Positions 29,426 to 38,822 of a stretch of DNA of 64,000 bases are shown in pieces. A program made the position numbers and the translations under genes. The first letter of the stretch is position 1. Each line of letters opens with the position of its first letter. This DNA comes from Sporosarcina sp. P2 (GTDB lineage: Bacteria > Bacillota > Bacilli > Bacillales_A > Planococcaceae): positions 124,001-188,000 of the forward strand of contig NZ_PDYY01000005.1 in assembly GCF_002743255.1 (NCBI RefSeq), read 5' to 3'. The notes beneath the pieces are model-generated. The model saw only the letters and a list, made by a program, of their open reading frames with translations, ran no database searches and had not been told where the DNA came from.

Positions 29426-30316
29426 GTGCAACTTGGAAATGTAGGGACAGCAATGGTCACTCCTTTTTCTCCTGACGGTACGATTGATTACGCCCAAACA
29501 ACCAGCTTGCTTGAGCATTTGATCGCAAATGGGACAGATTCTGTCATCGTAAGCGGTACAACTGGTGAATCACCGACGCTAACTGTTACGGAGAAGAAGG
29601 AATTACTGGATTTTGTAGTAAAGGTTGTGAATAAGCGTATTCCAGTGATTGCAGGTACAGGGACAAACAATACTGCGGAATCCATAGAGCTGACTAAGGC
29701 TGCCGAGCGATCAGGGGCTGACGGAATCATGCTCGTGACACCTTATTATAATAAGCCAGACCAAAAAGGTATGTATGCACACTTTTCAAAAATTGCTAAC
29801 GTTACAACATTGCCTGTATTGTTATATAATATTCCAAGTCGTTCCATCGTCAATTTGCTTCCAGAAACCGTTATTGCATTATCGAAAATCGATAATATTA
29901 TAGCAATCAAAGAAGCAAGTGGAAATTTGGAGCAGATGGCAGAAATCATTGAAGGAACCGCGGACGATTTTGAAGTGTACAGTGGTGACGACGGATTGAC
30001 TTTGCCATTGCTTGCAATTGGCGGTAGAGGAATTATTTCAGTTTCTGCACACATAGTAGGAAATGAAATGCAAGAAATGATTCAAGCTTTCCAAAATGGC
30101 AACATAAAAGAAGCCGCTGAACTTCATCGTTCATTATTACCGGTATTCAGAGCATTGTTCTCGATGCCGAATCCTGTGCCTGTGAAATATGCGCTGGAAA
30201 AAGCAGGTGTACCAACAGGCGGCGTTCGTTTACCACTTGTGGCAATGGATGAAAATGAAGCCGCGATCATCGACGAAGCGCTTGAAAAATTTGAAAAAAG
30301 AACACGGATTCTGTAA
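29426..30316 (+). CDS. dapA: 4-hydroxy-tetrahydrodipicolinate synthase
   Basis: Condenses pyruvate with aspartate semialdehyde, giving the precursor of both diaminopimelate and dipicolinate. The 296-aa aldolase-type barrel has VSGTTGESPTLTVTEK (near 40-55), AGTGTNNTAESI, and VTPYYNKPDQKGMYAHF with the catalytic-network tyrosine. The Schiff-base lysine lies in IIAIKEASGN (near 161). The GTG at 29426 has AAAGGA at a proper nine bases; the upstream ATG at 29417 abuts that site. It ends in a strong terminator. Confidence 0.96.
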   Translation: MQLGNVGTAMVTPFSPDGTIDYAQTTSLLEHLIANGTDSVIVSGTTGESPTLTVTEKKELLDFVVKVVNKRIPVIAGTGTNNTAESIELTKAAERSGADGIMLVTPYYNKPDQKGMYAHFSKIANVTTLPVLLYNIPSRSIVNLLPETVIALSKIDNIIAIKEASGNLEQMAEIIEGTADDFEVYSGDDGLTLPLLAIGGRGIISVSAHIVGNEMQEMIQAFQNGNIKEAAELHRSLLPVFRALFSMPNPVPVKYALEKAGVPTGGVRLPLVAMDENEAAIIDEALEKFEKRTRIL

Positions 30317-30322
30317 TAAACA

Positions 30323-30352
30323 AAAGCCGGACGACCATTCCGGCTTTTTTTG
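30323..30352 (+). terminator. Intrinsic terminator after dapA
   Basis: AAAAGCCGG pairs with CCGGCTTTT across a 9-nt loop, ending in a T run. Confidence 0.9.
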
Positions 30353-30429
30353 TTTGTACTGAACGCCTACTATCTCGTATAATGGTGTTTAGTCGTTGTG
30401 GGCGGGAATAGAATATAGGAGGAAACAAT

Positions 30430-32097
30430 GTGACGAAAATACAAAATGAATTAATTAGAGTGATTCCACTAGGTGGAGTAGGGGAAATTGGAAAGTCTAT
30501 GTATGTCGTTGAAATCGACGACGAACTATTTGTTATGGATTCGGGGTTAATGTTCCCAGAAACGGAAATGCTAGGTATTGACTTTGTAATACCTGACATG
30601 ACGTATCTTGAAGAGAATAAAGATCGGATCAAAGGAATATTCTTAACTCATGGTCATGAAGATGCAATTGGGTCTATTGCGTATTTATTACAGAAAGTAC
30701 AAGCTCCTGTCTACGGTACAAAGTTGACATTGGCTTTGGCGAAAGAACATTTGAAAAAAATGCCGGCACCATCTAATGTCCGCTTCTTCGAAGTGACAAG
30801 CAAAAGCCGAATGAACTTCAAGCGTACGCATGTGACATTCTTTTACACAACGCATAGTATTCCGGATTCTTTAGGAATTGTCTTCCATACAAGTGAAGGT
30901 GCAATCGTCAATACAGGGGAATTCAAATTCGACCAAGCAGCAAAAGGCAAATATCGCCCTGATATTGCGAAAATGGCTACACTTGGTGAAGAAGGAGTCT
31001 TTATCTTGATGTCCGACTCTACAGAAGCAGAGCGTCCAGGTTATACGACATCTGAGTCTGTAATCGAAAAACGTCTTTTTAAAACATTCCACGAAGCACA
31101 AGGAAGAATTTTAGTAGCGTTGTATGCATCAAACTTCATTCGTATTCAGCAAGTACTAGATCAGGCAGCAGCACAGAAAAAGAAAGTTGCAGTTGTTGGT
31201 AAAAGTTTAGAGAGCTACTTTGAGGTCGGGTTAAAATTAGGTTATTTACAAGTGGATGAAGATATTGTAATCCCAGTTAAAGACATGGAGCGTTATGATG
31301 ATCAGGATATCGTAATCATTGTAACAGGTAACCAAGGTGAGCCACTAGAAGCATTGGAAAAAATCGTCCGTAAACATCATAGAGAAATTAATATCAAAAG
31401 TTCAGATACGGTCTTGATTACATTCACGCCGTCACCCGTTATGGAAATTTCCATGTACAAGATGATGAATGAATTAGCAAAGGCTGGAGCGACTGTACTG
31501 ACGTCCACACGAAATGTACATGTCTCCGGTCACGGTTCTGCTGAAGATTTGAAAATGATGTTAAACTTAATGCGACCTCAATATTTTATTCCGATTCAAG
31601 GGGAATATCGTATGCTGATTGCACACTCCAAGCTCGCTCAAGAAGTTGGTCTACCTAAAAGCCGTATCTTCATTGCGGATAAAGGCGACATTGTTGAATT
31701 CAAGAATGAAAAGCTTCGCATGGCGGGTAGAGTCCAGGCTGGTAACGTCTTGATCGATGGTATTGGTGTAGGAGATGTAGGAAACATCGTGTTGCGTGAC
31801 CGTAAGCTGTTATCGCAGGACGGGATCTTTACAGTCGTTGTGACATTGAACAGAAAGCAAAAACGAATCGCTGCAGGTCCTGAAGTCGTCTCACGAGGGT
31901 TTGTCTATGTACGTGAATCAGAGGAATTATTTGAAGAAGCGACAAAACTGATTACTAAAATTGTCGAGAAGTACGTGAATAAAGAAACATTTGAATGGAC
32001 AAACATTAAACAAGAGATCCGTGAGACATTGAGTTCGTATTTATATCAGCAAACAAAACGTCGCCCGATGATTATCCCAATTATCATGGAATACTGA
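30430..32097 (+). CDS. rnjB: Ribonuclease J2
   Basis: Beta-CASP metallo-beta-lactamase ribonuclease of 555 aa. The metal-binding motif reads HGHEDAIG (near residue 75) instead of the HxHxDH of RNase J1. That is the degenerate form typical of RNase J2, so it probably acts mainly as a partner of J1. Other landmarks are GEFKFDQAAKGKYRPD, the MSDSTEAERPGYT motif, and HVSGHGSAEDLKMMLNLMRP with the C-terminal IQGEYRML segment. It starts with GTG (30430) after TAGGAGG; the ATG two bases earlier is followed directly by a stop. Confidence 0.92.
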   Translation: MTKIQNELIRVIPLGGVGEIGKSMYVVEIDDELFVMDSGLMFPETEMLGIDFVIPDMTYLEENKDRIKGIFLTHGHEDAIGSIAYLLQKVQAPVYGTKLTLALAKEHLKKMPAPSNVRFFEVTSKSRMNFKRTHVTFFYTTHSIPDSLGIVFHTSEGAIVNTGEFKFDQAAKGKYRPDIAKMATLGEEGVFILMSDSTEAERPGYTTSESVIEKRLFKTFHEAQGRILVALYASNFIRIQQVLDQAAAQKKKVAVVGKSLESYFEVGLKLGYLQVDEDIVIPVKDMERYDDQDIVIIVTGNQGEPLEALEKIVRKHHREINIKSSDTVLITFTPSPVMEISMYKMMNELAKAGATVLTSTRNVHVSGHGSAEDLKMMLNLMRPQYFIPIQGEYRMLIAHSKLAQEVGLPKSRIFIADKGDIVEFKNEKLRMAGRVQAGNVLIDGIGVGDVGNIVLRDRKLLSQDGIFTVVVTLNRKQKRIAAGPEVVSRGFVYVRESEELFEEATKLITKIVEKYVNKETFEWTNIKQEIRETLSSYLYQQTKRRPMIIPIIMEY

Positions 32098-32132
32098 TCC
32101 ATATTGTTTGTTGACTAATTAAAGAACAATTG

Positions 32133-32167
32133 GATTTCCATGCCTTTATGGCTGGAAATCTTTTTTT
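32133..32167 (+). terminator. Intrinsic terminator after rnjB
   Basis: GATTTCCATGCC (32133-32144) pairs imperfectly with GGCTGGAAATC (32150-32160), then seven T. Confidence 0.88.
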
Positions 32168-32185
32168 CAGAAAGGGGGTTAGCAA

Positions 32186-34528
32186 ATGGCGAAGAAACGT
32201 GCTAAAAAGAGAGCACCAGCGAAGAAAAGACAACAGAAAAAACAGCAAAGTCAAATGCAACCGCTCTGGTTTGAAATTTTAGGGGTCATTTTAATCGGTA
32301 TCGCAATTATCATGATCTTTGAATACGGCGTAATCGGTCGAGGGTTATCGGCTTTCTCTAGATTCTTATTTGGTAATTGGTATGTTGCATTGCCATTTTT
32401 GATTATTGTGCAAGCATTGATTTTCATGGTCAAGAGACAAATCGGCGGATATAAGCACCGAATCGTCATCGGTTGTTTATTCATTTTAGGTAGTATGCTG
32501 TTGTTCAGTCATGTTCATTTATTTCAGACATTGTATGAAAGCAAGGTTCTGATGTCAAATTCCGCACTGAAGGAAACATGGAAAGTTCTCATCACCAATG
32601 ATGGTATACATGACCAAACGGGGACGCTAGGTGGCGGTATGATAGGCGCTGTACTATTCGCAATGTTTTATTCACTGGTTGATTCATCAGGCGCTACAGT
32701 GGCTGGTGTACTGTTACTGCTCATTGGCATGATCTTATTGACGGGAAAGGCTTTGATTCCCATCTTGGTCGAACAAACACCTATCTTGATGAATAGTATC
32801 AAGAACAAATGGATGGCGAGAGAAAAGAAACCTGTCAAGTCACCTGAAGAAAAACGTAAAGAAAGTGCGCGCAGTAATAGAAAGAGTAAGCCAAAACTAG
32901 TAAACACTGCTGAAATGGAATCAGTAGAAGAACATCCAGAACCGGTCAGTGAACCAATTATCTCTAGCTTCACGGCAAAAATCGAACAGGCTGTACAACC
33001 AGAAGTTGTACAAGAAAGGGAATCGATAGATAAAGTAGACACAACCCTTGATCCTAAAGATCCTACGGTTGATTATCCAGTAATGGGCGGAGAACAAGAA
33101 AACGAATCGTATATTTTGCCATCCACCAATCTATTGGAACCACCTGTAGCAAGTGATCAGTCTGGAGAATATAATTTAATTCAGGCAAACGCCAAGAAAC
33201 TAGAGAAAACGTTCCTAAGCTTTGGCGTCAAAGCACGAGTGACACAAGTCCACTTAGGACCAGCAGTCACTAAATATGAAATCCTACCTGATACAGGTGT
33301 AAAAGTAAGTCGCATTGTTAGTTTGGCGGATGATATTGCATTGGCATTGGCAGCTAGTGGTATTCGTATTGAAGCACCAATCCCTGGTAAGTCAGCAGTT
33401 GGAATCGAAGTACCGAACAATGCAGTGGCGATGGTAAGTTTACGTGAAGTGTTGGAATCTAAAGAAAATAATTCTCATGAATCCAAGTTGCTAGTAGGTT
33501 TAGGCCGTGATGTGACAGGACAAGCCATGATGACAGAACTCAATAAAATGCCCCACGTATTAATTGCGGGTGCCACGGGCAGTGGTAAAAGTGTTTGTGT
33601 CAACGGCATCATTATGAGTATTATCATGCGGGCGAAACCACATGAAGTGAAAATGATGATGATCGATCCGAAAATGGTAGAGTTGAACGTATTTAATGGT
33701 ATTCCACATTTGTTGGCGCCTGTCGTTACGGATCCGAGAAAAGCGGCGCAAGCGTTGCAACGTGTTGTATCGGAGATGGAGCGCAGATATGAGTTATTCT
33801 CCCATACCGGCACACGGAACATTGAAGGGTATAATAACCATATTGAACAGTGGAATGAAGAACATGATGAGAAACATCCTCGCATGCCATATATTGTTGT
33901 TATCGTCGATGAACTGGCAGACTTAATGATGGTGGCATCAAGTGACGTAGAAGATTCCATTACACGTCTCGCACAGATGGCGAGGGCCGCCGGGATTCAC
34001 TTAATTATCGCTACTCAACGACCAAGTGTTGATGTCATTACAGGAATCATTAAGGCAAACATTCCGTCACGAATTGCATTTGCTGTCTCTTCAGCCATCG
34101 ATTCTCGAACTATTTTGGACGGTGGCGGTGCCGAGAAGTTATTGGGACGGGGAGATATGTTATTCCTGCCTGCGGGTGCTTCAAAACCTACGCGTATTCA
34201 AGGCGCATTTGTCTCGGATGAAGAGGTCGAAGCTGTAGTAGATTTTGTTATCGAACAGCAAAAAGCTCAGTATCAAGAAGAGATGATTCCGACGGAGGTT
34301 GAAGTATTAGCACCGCATGAAGAAACCGATGAGTTATATGATGAAGCGGTACAAATGGTAGTGGAGATGCAAACCGCGTCCGTATCGATGATCCAGCGTC
34401 GTTTCCGAGTCGGTTATGCTAGAGCTGCACGTATAGTGGATCAAATGGAAGCACGGGGTGTGGTTGGGCCGCCTGAAGGCAGTAAGCCAAGACATGTACT
34501 ACTCAATAAATCTGAGCTGGAAATGTAA
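32186..34528 (+). CDS. spoIIIE: DNA translocase SpoIIIE/FtsK
   Basis: Membrane-anchored ATPase that pumps chromosomal DNA through the septum, into the forespore during sporulation. The 780-aa protein has a basic start, four to five N-terminal membrane segments (about residues 27-185), a polar linker (200-320), the translocase motor with Walker A GATGSGKS (about 462-469), Walker B ([13 protein letters not shown]), and a C-terminal gamma winged-helix domain (about 715-775, [20 protein letters not shown]) for oriented loading. The locus matches B. subtilis spoIIIE, but tepA and ylzJ are missing upstream. Another FtsK paralogue elsewhere cannot be excluded. Confidence 0.93.
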   Translation: MAKKRAKKRAPAKKRQQKKQQSQMQPLWFEILGVILIGIAIIMIFEYGVIGRGLSAFSRFLFGNWYVALPFLIIVQALIFMVKRQIGGYKHRIVIGCLFILGSMLLFSHVHLFQTLYESKVLMSNSALKETWKVLITNDGIHDQTGTLGGGMIGAVLFAMFYSLVDSSGATVAGVLLLLIGMILLTGKALIPILVEQTPILMNSIKNKWMAREKKPVKSPEEKRKESARSNRKSKPKLVNTAEMESVEEHPEPVSEPIISSFTAKIEQAVQPEVVQERESIDKVDTTLDPKDPTVDYPVMGGEQENESYILPSTNLLEPPVASDQSGEYNLIQANAKKLEKTFLSFGVKARVTQVHLGPAVTKYEILPDTGVKVSRIVSLADDIALALAASGIRIEAPIPGKSAVGIEVPNNAVAMVSLREVLESKENNSHESKLLVGLGRDVTGQAMMTELNKMPHVLIAGATGSGKSVCVNGIIMSIIMRAKPHEVKMMMIDPKMVELNVFNGIPHLLAPVVTDPRKAAQALQRVVSEMERRYELFSHTGTRNIEGYNNHIEQWNEEHDEKHPRMPYIVVIVDELADLMMVASSDVEDSITRLAQMARAAGIHLIIATQRPSVDVITGIIKANIPSRIAFAVSSAIDSRTILDGGGAEKLLGRGDMLFLPAGASKPTRIQGAFVSDEEVEAVVDFVIEQQKAQYQEEMIPTEVEVLAPHEETDELYDEAVQMVVEMQTASVSMIQRRFRVGYARAARIVDQMEARGVVGPPEGSKPRHVLLNKSELEM

Positions 34529-34867
34529 GTCTTCTTTCGTTCTTATTTTGATAAGTCAAAGTTATTCGTGATTTTGGCTAGATATTTCCTTCTACCTAAG
34601 TAAATGTTATAGTGAAGGCAGAAGGAAATTATCATTGCAGGCTATTGAAATAGAGTCCGTCATCCGATATTTAGTAGAACCGAAAGCGCTACCATGTAAT
34701 GTAACTTCATCACTGTTATCATGAACATCATATACGGGCGGGGTAAAAAATTCCCGAATATTTCACTAACAATATTCAGTTTTCAAGTAAAAAGTAATGT
34801 CGATAGGGGTATAAGACGTACAACGTCCTAACATAATACCAAAATTAGCCAGGGGAGGTCATTATTG
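34529..34867 (+). promoter_or_regulatory. Intergenic region upstream of the nucleoside uptake operon
   Basis: 339 bases without a supported gene. It holds a hairpin ATTTCCTTCT (34584-34593)/AGAAGGAAAT (34620-34629) that lacks a T run and might end spoIIIE transcripts. An inverted repeat GAATATT/AATATTC (34756-34762 and 34771-34777) is operator-like. A short GACGT/ACGTC stem lies near 34815-34828. I found no good -35/-10 pair, although TATAAG at 34810-34815 could be a -10, and no purine riboswitch consensus. Confidence 0.45.
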
Positions 34868-35956
34868 ATGAAAAAAAGAAAATTTGGTCTAGCGATGTCT
34901 TTAGTGTTAGCCGCAGGTACAATGTTAGCAGCATGTGGCTCTGACGATAAAGGCAAAAACAATGCGGGTGAAAAGCCGGCAACAGGGGACAACGGTGAGA
35001 AAAGCGAATTTTCAATTGCTATGGTAACTGATGTTGGAGGAATTGATGATAAATCATTCAACCAATCTGCATGGAAAGGCGTTAAAGAGTTTGGAGAAGA
35101 ACAAGGATGGGAAAAGGGGACTGGCGGCTACGATTACCTTCAGTCAACTGGCCCAGAAGATTATACAACAAACCTTAACAACTTGGCTCGTCGTGACTTT
35201 AACCTAATTTACGGAGTAGGTTTCTTGATGGAAGATGCAATTGAAGATATTGCAGCGCAACAAAAAGATACTCAGTTCTCAATTATTGATGGTGAAGTAG
35301 ATGCTCCAAACGTAGCTAGCATCCTCTTTAAAGAACAAGAAGGCGGATACTTAGCTGGTGTCGCAGCTGGATTAATGACAAAATCAAATAAGATTGGTTT
35401 CATTGGTGGCATGGACAATCCTGTAATCGAGCGTTTTGAAGCTGGATTCCTTGAAGGTGTCAAATCAGTTAAGCCTGAAATCAAAGTAGATTCAAAATAT
35501 GTAGGTGCATTTGATAAAGCAGAACTTGGTAAAGCTGAGGCGGGCCGTATGTATTCTTCAGGCGTAGACATTATTTTCCACGCTGCAGGCGGAACAGGTA
35601 ACGGTGTATTCTCAGAAGCGAAAGAACGTAAGCAAGCAGATAAAGATGCATACGTTTGGGTAATCGGTGTTGACTCTGACCAGTATGAAGAAGGAAAAGT
35701 GGGAGATGCCAACGTTACACTTACATCTATGTTGAAGCGTGTAGACGTAGCAGTTAAAGACATTGCTGATTTATCGATGGCTGGTAACTTCCCTGGTGGT
35801 GAAACAAAAGTCTACGGCCTTTCAGATAATGGTTTAGGTCTTGCTGATTCACGTGGCGCTATTCCACAGGACGTTTTGGATCAAATTGATGAACATGCAC
35901 AAAAGATTGCAAATGGTGAAATTGAAGTACCAGAGTTTGTAGAAAAGAAGAAATAA
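34868..35956 (+). CDS. nupN: BMP-family nucleoside-binding lipoprotein of an ABC transporter
   Basis: Extracytoplasmic purine nucleoside receptor (PnrA/BmpA family). The 362-aa precursor has a lipoprotein signal peptide with lipobox LAAC and Cys at about residue 23, then a charged linker. The BMP domain follows (IAMVTDVGGIDDKSFNQSAW, later IGFIGGMDNPVIERFEAGF and IFHAAGGTGNGVF). ATG 34868 has GGGGAGGTC about eight bases upstream. The ABC ATPase and permease genes after it complete the system. A strong hairpin follows, so the lipoprotein is probably made in excess. Confidence 0.93.
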   Translation: MKKRKFGLAMSLVLAAGTMLAACGSDDKGKNNAGEKPATGDNGEKSEFSIAMVTDVGGIDDKSFNQSAWKGVKEFGEEQGWEKGTGGYDYLQSTGPEDYTTNLNNLARRDFNLIYGVGFLMEDAIEDIAAQQKDTQFSIIDGEVDAPNVASILFKEQEGGYLAGVAAGLMTKSNKIGFIGGMDNPVIERFEAGFLEGVKSVKPEIKVDSKYVGAFDKAELGKAEAGRMYSSGVDIIFHAAGGTGNGVFSEAKERKQADKDAYVWVIGVDSDQYEEGKVGDANVTLTSMLKRVDVAVKDIADLSMAGNFPGGETKVYGLSDNGLGLADSRGAIPQDVLDQIDEHAQKIANGEIEVPEFVEKKK

Positions 35957-35970
35957 GGTCATTAAATAAC

Positions 35971-36003
35971 TGAAGGCCGGTTTTATATCCGGCCTTCATT
36001 TCA
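35971..36003 (+). terminator. Hairpin after the BMP lipoprotein gene, probable partial terminator
   Basis: A perfect 10-bp stem, TGAAGGCCGG (35971-35980) with CCGGCCTTCA (35989-35998), followed by a short T-rich stretch. Confidence 0.75.
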
Positions 36004-36008
36004 TTGAG

Positions 36009-36083
36009 TTAATAAAATAAAGGCTCCTTGATATTTGTTCTGGAACTTTTATTTTATTAATTTTTAAGATTAATAAAATAAAA
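36009..36083 (+). repeat. AT-only 13-nt element in direct and inverted copies upstream of nupO
   Basis: TTAATAAAATAAA occurs at 36009-36021 and again at 36070-36082. Its exact reverse complement is at 36048-36060. The last two copies form a perfect 15-bp inverted repeat (36047-36061 with 36069-36083, 7-nt loop). The first copy could pair with the middle one instead, so two mutually exclusive RNA hairpins are possible. The element lies between the BMP terminator and nupO. Confidence 0.8.
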
Positions 36084-36216
36084 TATCGGCAGGCTACTTA
36101 TAAAAAATGGCAAAGCTTTCAACTTTTCATATAGGGGCTTTATCACGTATTATTAAAGATAAGAGTTGTGCTACTTAATTCTATTGAATTCAATTATAGG
36201 CAAGGAAGTGATGGGG

Positions 36217-37785
36217 ATGAATTATGTAATTGAGATGCTAGATGTTTCAAAAAGGTTTGGAAATTTCTATGCAAATGATCATATTACATTACAACTGGAG
36301 AAAGGCGAAATTCACGCATTGCTGGGTGAAAACGGTGCGGGGAAATCTACCTTAATGAATGTGTTGTTTGGTTTGTATCAACCGGATGGTGGAGAAATCC
36401 GTGTCCGTGGCGAAAATGTAGCAATCACTGATCCGAACGTGGCGAACGATCTCGGAATCGGGATGGTGCATCAACACTTTATGTTGGTGGAGAATTTAAC
36501 TGTAACCGAAAACATTATTTTAGGTAGTGAGCCAACTAAATCTGGAGTTATTAACATTAAGGATTCTGCAAAAAAAGTTGCAGAAATTTCTAGGATGTAT
36601 GGTCTCGATGTGGATCCTTACGCCAAAATCGAGGATATTTCAGTTGGTATGCAACAACGTGTCGAAATTCTTAAGACACTTTATCGTGGAGCAGATATTC
36701 TAATATTTGATGAACCTACTGCATCACTAACGCCTCAGGAAATTGATGAATTATTGAATATCATGAAAAAGCTCGTAGCAGAAGGAAAATCCATCATCTT
36801 GATCACCCATAAACTGGCGGAAATCATGAACGTCTCAGACAAAGTTACTGTCATCCGCAAAGGTAAAGGAATTGGTACTGTTATTACATCGGAAACGAAT
36901 CCCGAAGAGTTGGCGACGTTGATGGTAGGACGTCAAGTCACATTTAAAACAGAAAAAGGTCCATCCCAACCGACTGAAGAAGTATTGAAGATAGAAAATC
37001 TTCAAGTGAATGACTATCGTGGTGTTGCTAAATTAAAAGGCCTTAACCTTTCAGTACGACGCGGTGAAATTGTTGGGATTGCTGGCATTGATGGTAACGG
37101 TCAATCGGAGTTAATCGAAGCAATCACGGGCTTAACTAAAGTGAAGAGCGGTAAGATTTTTATCAATGATGAAGATGTCACAAATAAAAAACCGCGAAAA
37201 ATCACCGAAACCGGTATTGGACATATTCCGCAAGACCGCCACAAGCATGGACTTATATTAGACTTTTCGGTAGCGTATAATAGCGCGTTGCAATCGTATT
37301 ATCATGAACCATTATCTAAAGGCGGAATCATGAATTATAAAGAGATCAATGAAAGAGCAGGAGAACTGATCAAAGAGTATGATGTCAGAACCCAAGGAGC
37401 ACACGAATTAGCGAGGGCGTTATCCGGAGGAAATCAGCAAAAGCTCATCATCGGACGGGAAATAATGAGAAATCCGGATTTACTAATTGCCGCATTACCT
37501 ACACGTGGTTTGGATGTGGGAGCAATCGAGTTTATTCATCGCCGTTTGATTGAACAACGTGATAAGGGAAAAGCAGTTTTACTCATTACGTTTGAGTTAG
37601 ATGAAGTCATGTACGTTTCTGATAAAATCGCCGTTATTTATGATGGGACTATTGTAGGTACCGTAATACCTCAAGAGACAACGGAACAAGCCCTAGGATT
37701 AATGATGGCAGGTCATTCAAAAGATGTTGCTGAGAAAAAGGTGCTAGCCGCTGAGAAAGATGGTGATGAACATCATGTCGAATAG
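36217..37785 (+). CDS. nupO: Nucleoside ABC transporter ATP-binding protein
   Basis: A 522-aa protein with two fused ABC ATPase domains, as in sugar/nucleoside importers. The first has Walker A GENGAGKST, signature SVGMQQRVEI and Walker B ILIFDEPTASLTP. The second has a degenerate Walker A region GIDGNGQSE, signature LSGGNQQK and LLIAALPTRGLDVGA in place of a full Walker B. Such asymmetry is usual for this family. ATG 36217 is eight bases from AAGGAAG; ATG 36211 is a close alternative. It overlaps nupP. Confidence 0.93.
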   Translation: MNYVIEMLDVSKRFGNFYANDHITLQLEKGEIHALLGENGAGKSTLMNVLFGLYQPDGGEIRVRGENVAITDPNVANDLGIGMVHQHFMLVENLTVTENIILGSEPTKSGVINIKDSAKKVAEISRMYGLDVDPYAKIEDISVGMQQRVEILKTLYRGADILIFDEPTASLTPQEIDELLNIMKKLVAEGKSIILITHKLAEIMNVSDKVTVIRKGKGIGTVITSETNPEELATLMVGRQVTFKTEKGPSQPTEEVLKIENLQVNDYRGVAKLKGLNLSVRRGEIVGIAGIDGNGQSELIEAITGLTKVKSGKIFINDEDVTNKKPRKITETGIGHIPQDRHKHGLILDFSVAYNSALQSYYHEPLSKGGIMNYKEINERAGELIKEYDVRTQGAHELARALSGGNQQKLIIGREIMRNPDLLIAALPTRGLDVGAIEFIHRRLIEQRDKGKAVLLITFELDEVMYVSDKIAVIYDGTIVGTVIPQETTEQALGLMMAGHSKDVAEKKVLAAEKDGDEHHVE

Positions 37786-38821
37786 AATGATCAATATACT
37801 TGTCCCAATAATTTCGATCCTTCTAGGACTCTTAGTAGGCGCTGTCGTGATGTTGATCAGTGACTATAATCCAATCACAGGCTATATAGCATTATGGAAT
37901 GGTATTTTTGGTGATTCTTATGCAATTGGTGAAACCATTCGTCAAATTAGTCCATACATACTTGCCGGACTTGCAGTGGCATTTGCATTCAGAACTGGAC
38001 TTTTCAATATTGGTGTTGAAGGACAATTGATCGTTGGCTGGTTTGCTGCAGCTTATGTAGGGATGGCATTCGATCTACCAAAAATTATTCATTTACCTTT
38101 CGCACTGATAGCAGCAGCTGCCGCTGGAGCGCTGTGGGGGCTTGTGCCGGGTATTTTAAAGGCGACATTGAAAGTGCATGAGGTTATTGTCACCATCATG
38201 ATGAACTATATTGCCTTACACGTGGTGAACGCATTAATTAAAACACTCTCCGGTGGTGGATTCAAATTGGAGCGTATCCATCAATCGGCTTCGCTTCGGT
38301 CAGAGTTCTTATCTAATCTAACGGACTATTCTACATTGCACTACGGAATATTCGTAGCATTGGCTATGGTTGTTGTCATGTGGTTCATTTTAGAGAAAAC
38401 AAAGACTGGATTTGAGTTAAAGTCTGTTGGATATAACGATAATGCTGCTCGCTATGCGGGTATGAGCGCAAACAAGAATATTGTTCTTGCAATGGTCATT
38501 TCGGGTGCTTTTGCTGGACTTGGAGGCGCAATGGAGGCGCTTGGTACGTTTGGTAATATGTCCTCCATGGGTGGCTTTACAGGAATCGGTTTTGATGGAA
38601 TCGCCGTAGCCTTGCTTGGTGCGAATACGCCACTTGGTGTCATCTTCGGAGCCACATTATTCGGCTCATTGAAATATGGTGCGAATAATATGCCGAACGA
38701 AGCAGGAATTCCAGTAGAAATTGTTTCAATTATTATAGCATTGGTGATTTTCTTTGTTGCCTGTGGATACATCATCCGTGTAGGACTCATACGTTTGCGT
38801 AATAAGAAGGAGGAGAAGTAA
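37775..38821 (+). CDS. nupP: Nucleoside ABC transporter permease 1
   Basis: Integral membrane permease of about 348 aa in the BPD_transp_2 family, with eight or more hydrophobic segments and the family motif FNIGVEGQLIVG near 85-97. ATG 37775 gives MSNRMINILV and is better spaced from the GGTGATG site than the ATG at 37760. The 3' end of nupO overlaps its start by 11 bases. It pairs with nupQ to form the channel. Confidence 0.92.
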   Translation: MSNRMINILVPIISILLGLLVGAVVMLISDYNPITGYIALWNGIFGDSYAIGETIRQISPYILAGLAVAFAFRTGLFNIGVEGQLIVGWFAAAYVGMAFDLPKIIHLPFALIAAAAAGALWGLVPGILKATLKVHEVIVTIMMNYIALHVVNALIKTLSGGGFKLERIHQSASLRSEFLSNLTDYSTLHYGIFVALAMVVVMWFILEKTKTGFELKSVGYNDNAARYAGMSANKNIVLAMVISGAFAGLGGAMEALGTFGNMSSMGGFTGIGFDGIAVALLGANTPLGVIFGATLFGSLKYGANNMPNEAGIPVEIVSIIIALVIFFVACGYIIRVGLIRLRNKKEEK

Positions 38822-38822
38822 C

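Noticed and set aside
30430..32097. Loss of the canonical HxHxDH motif in the RNase J protein as a damaging mutation
   Set aside because: HGHEDAIG is the degenerate form expected for RNase J2, so it is a normal feature of rnjB.
35957..36216. Purine riboswitch before the nucleoside transporter
   Set aside because: The expected three-way junction core sequences are absent; the region is dominated by the terminator and the AT repeats.
37492..37530. Absent glutamate in the second Walker B region of NupO as inactivation
   Set aside because: Asymmetric second ATPase halves with PTRGLDVGA are usual in this transporter family.
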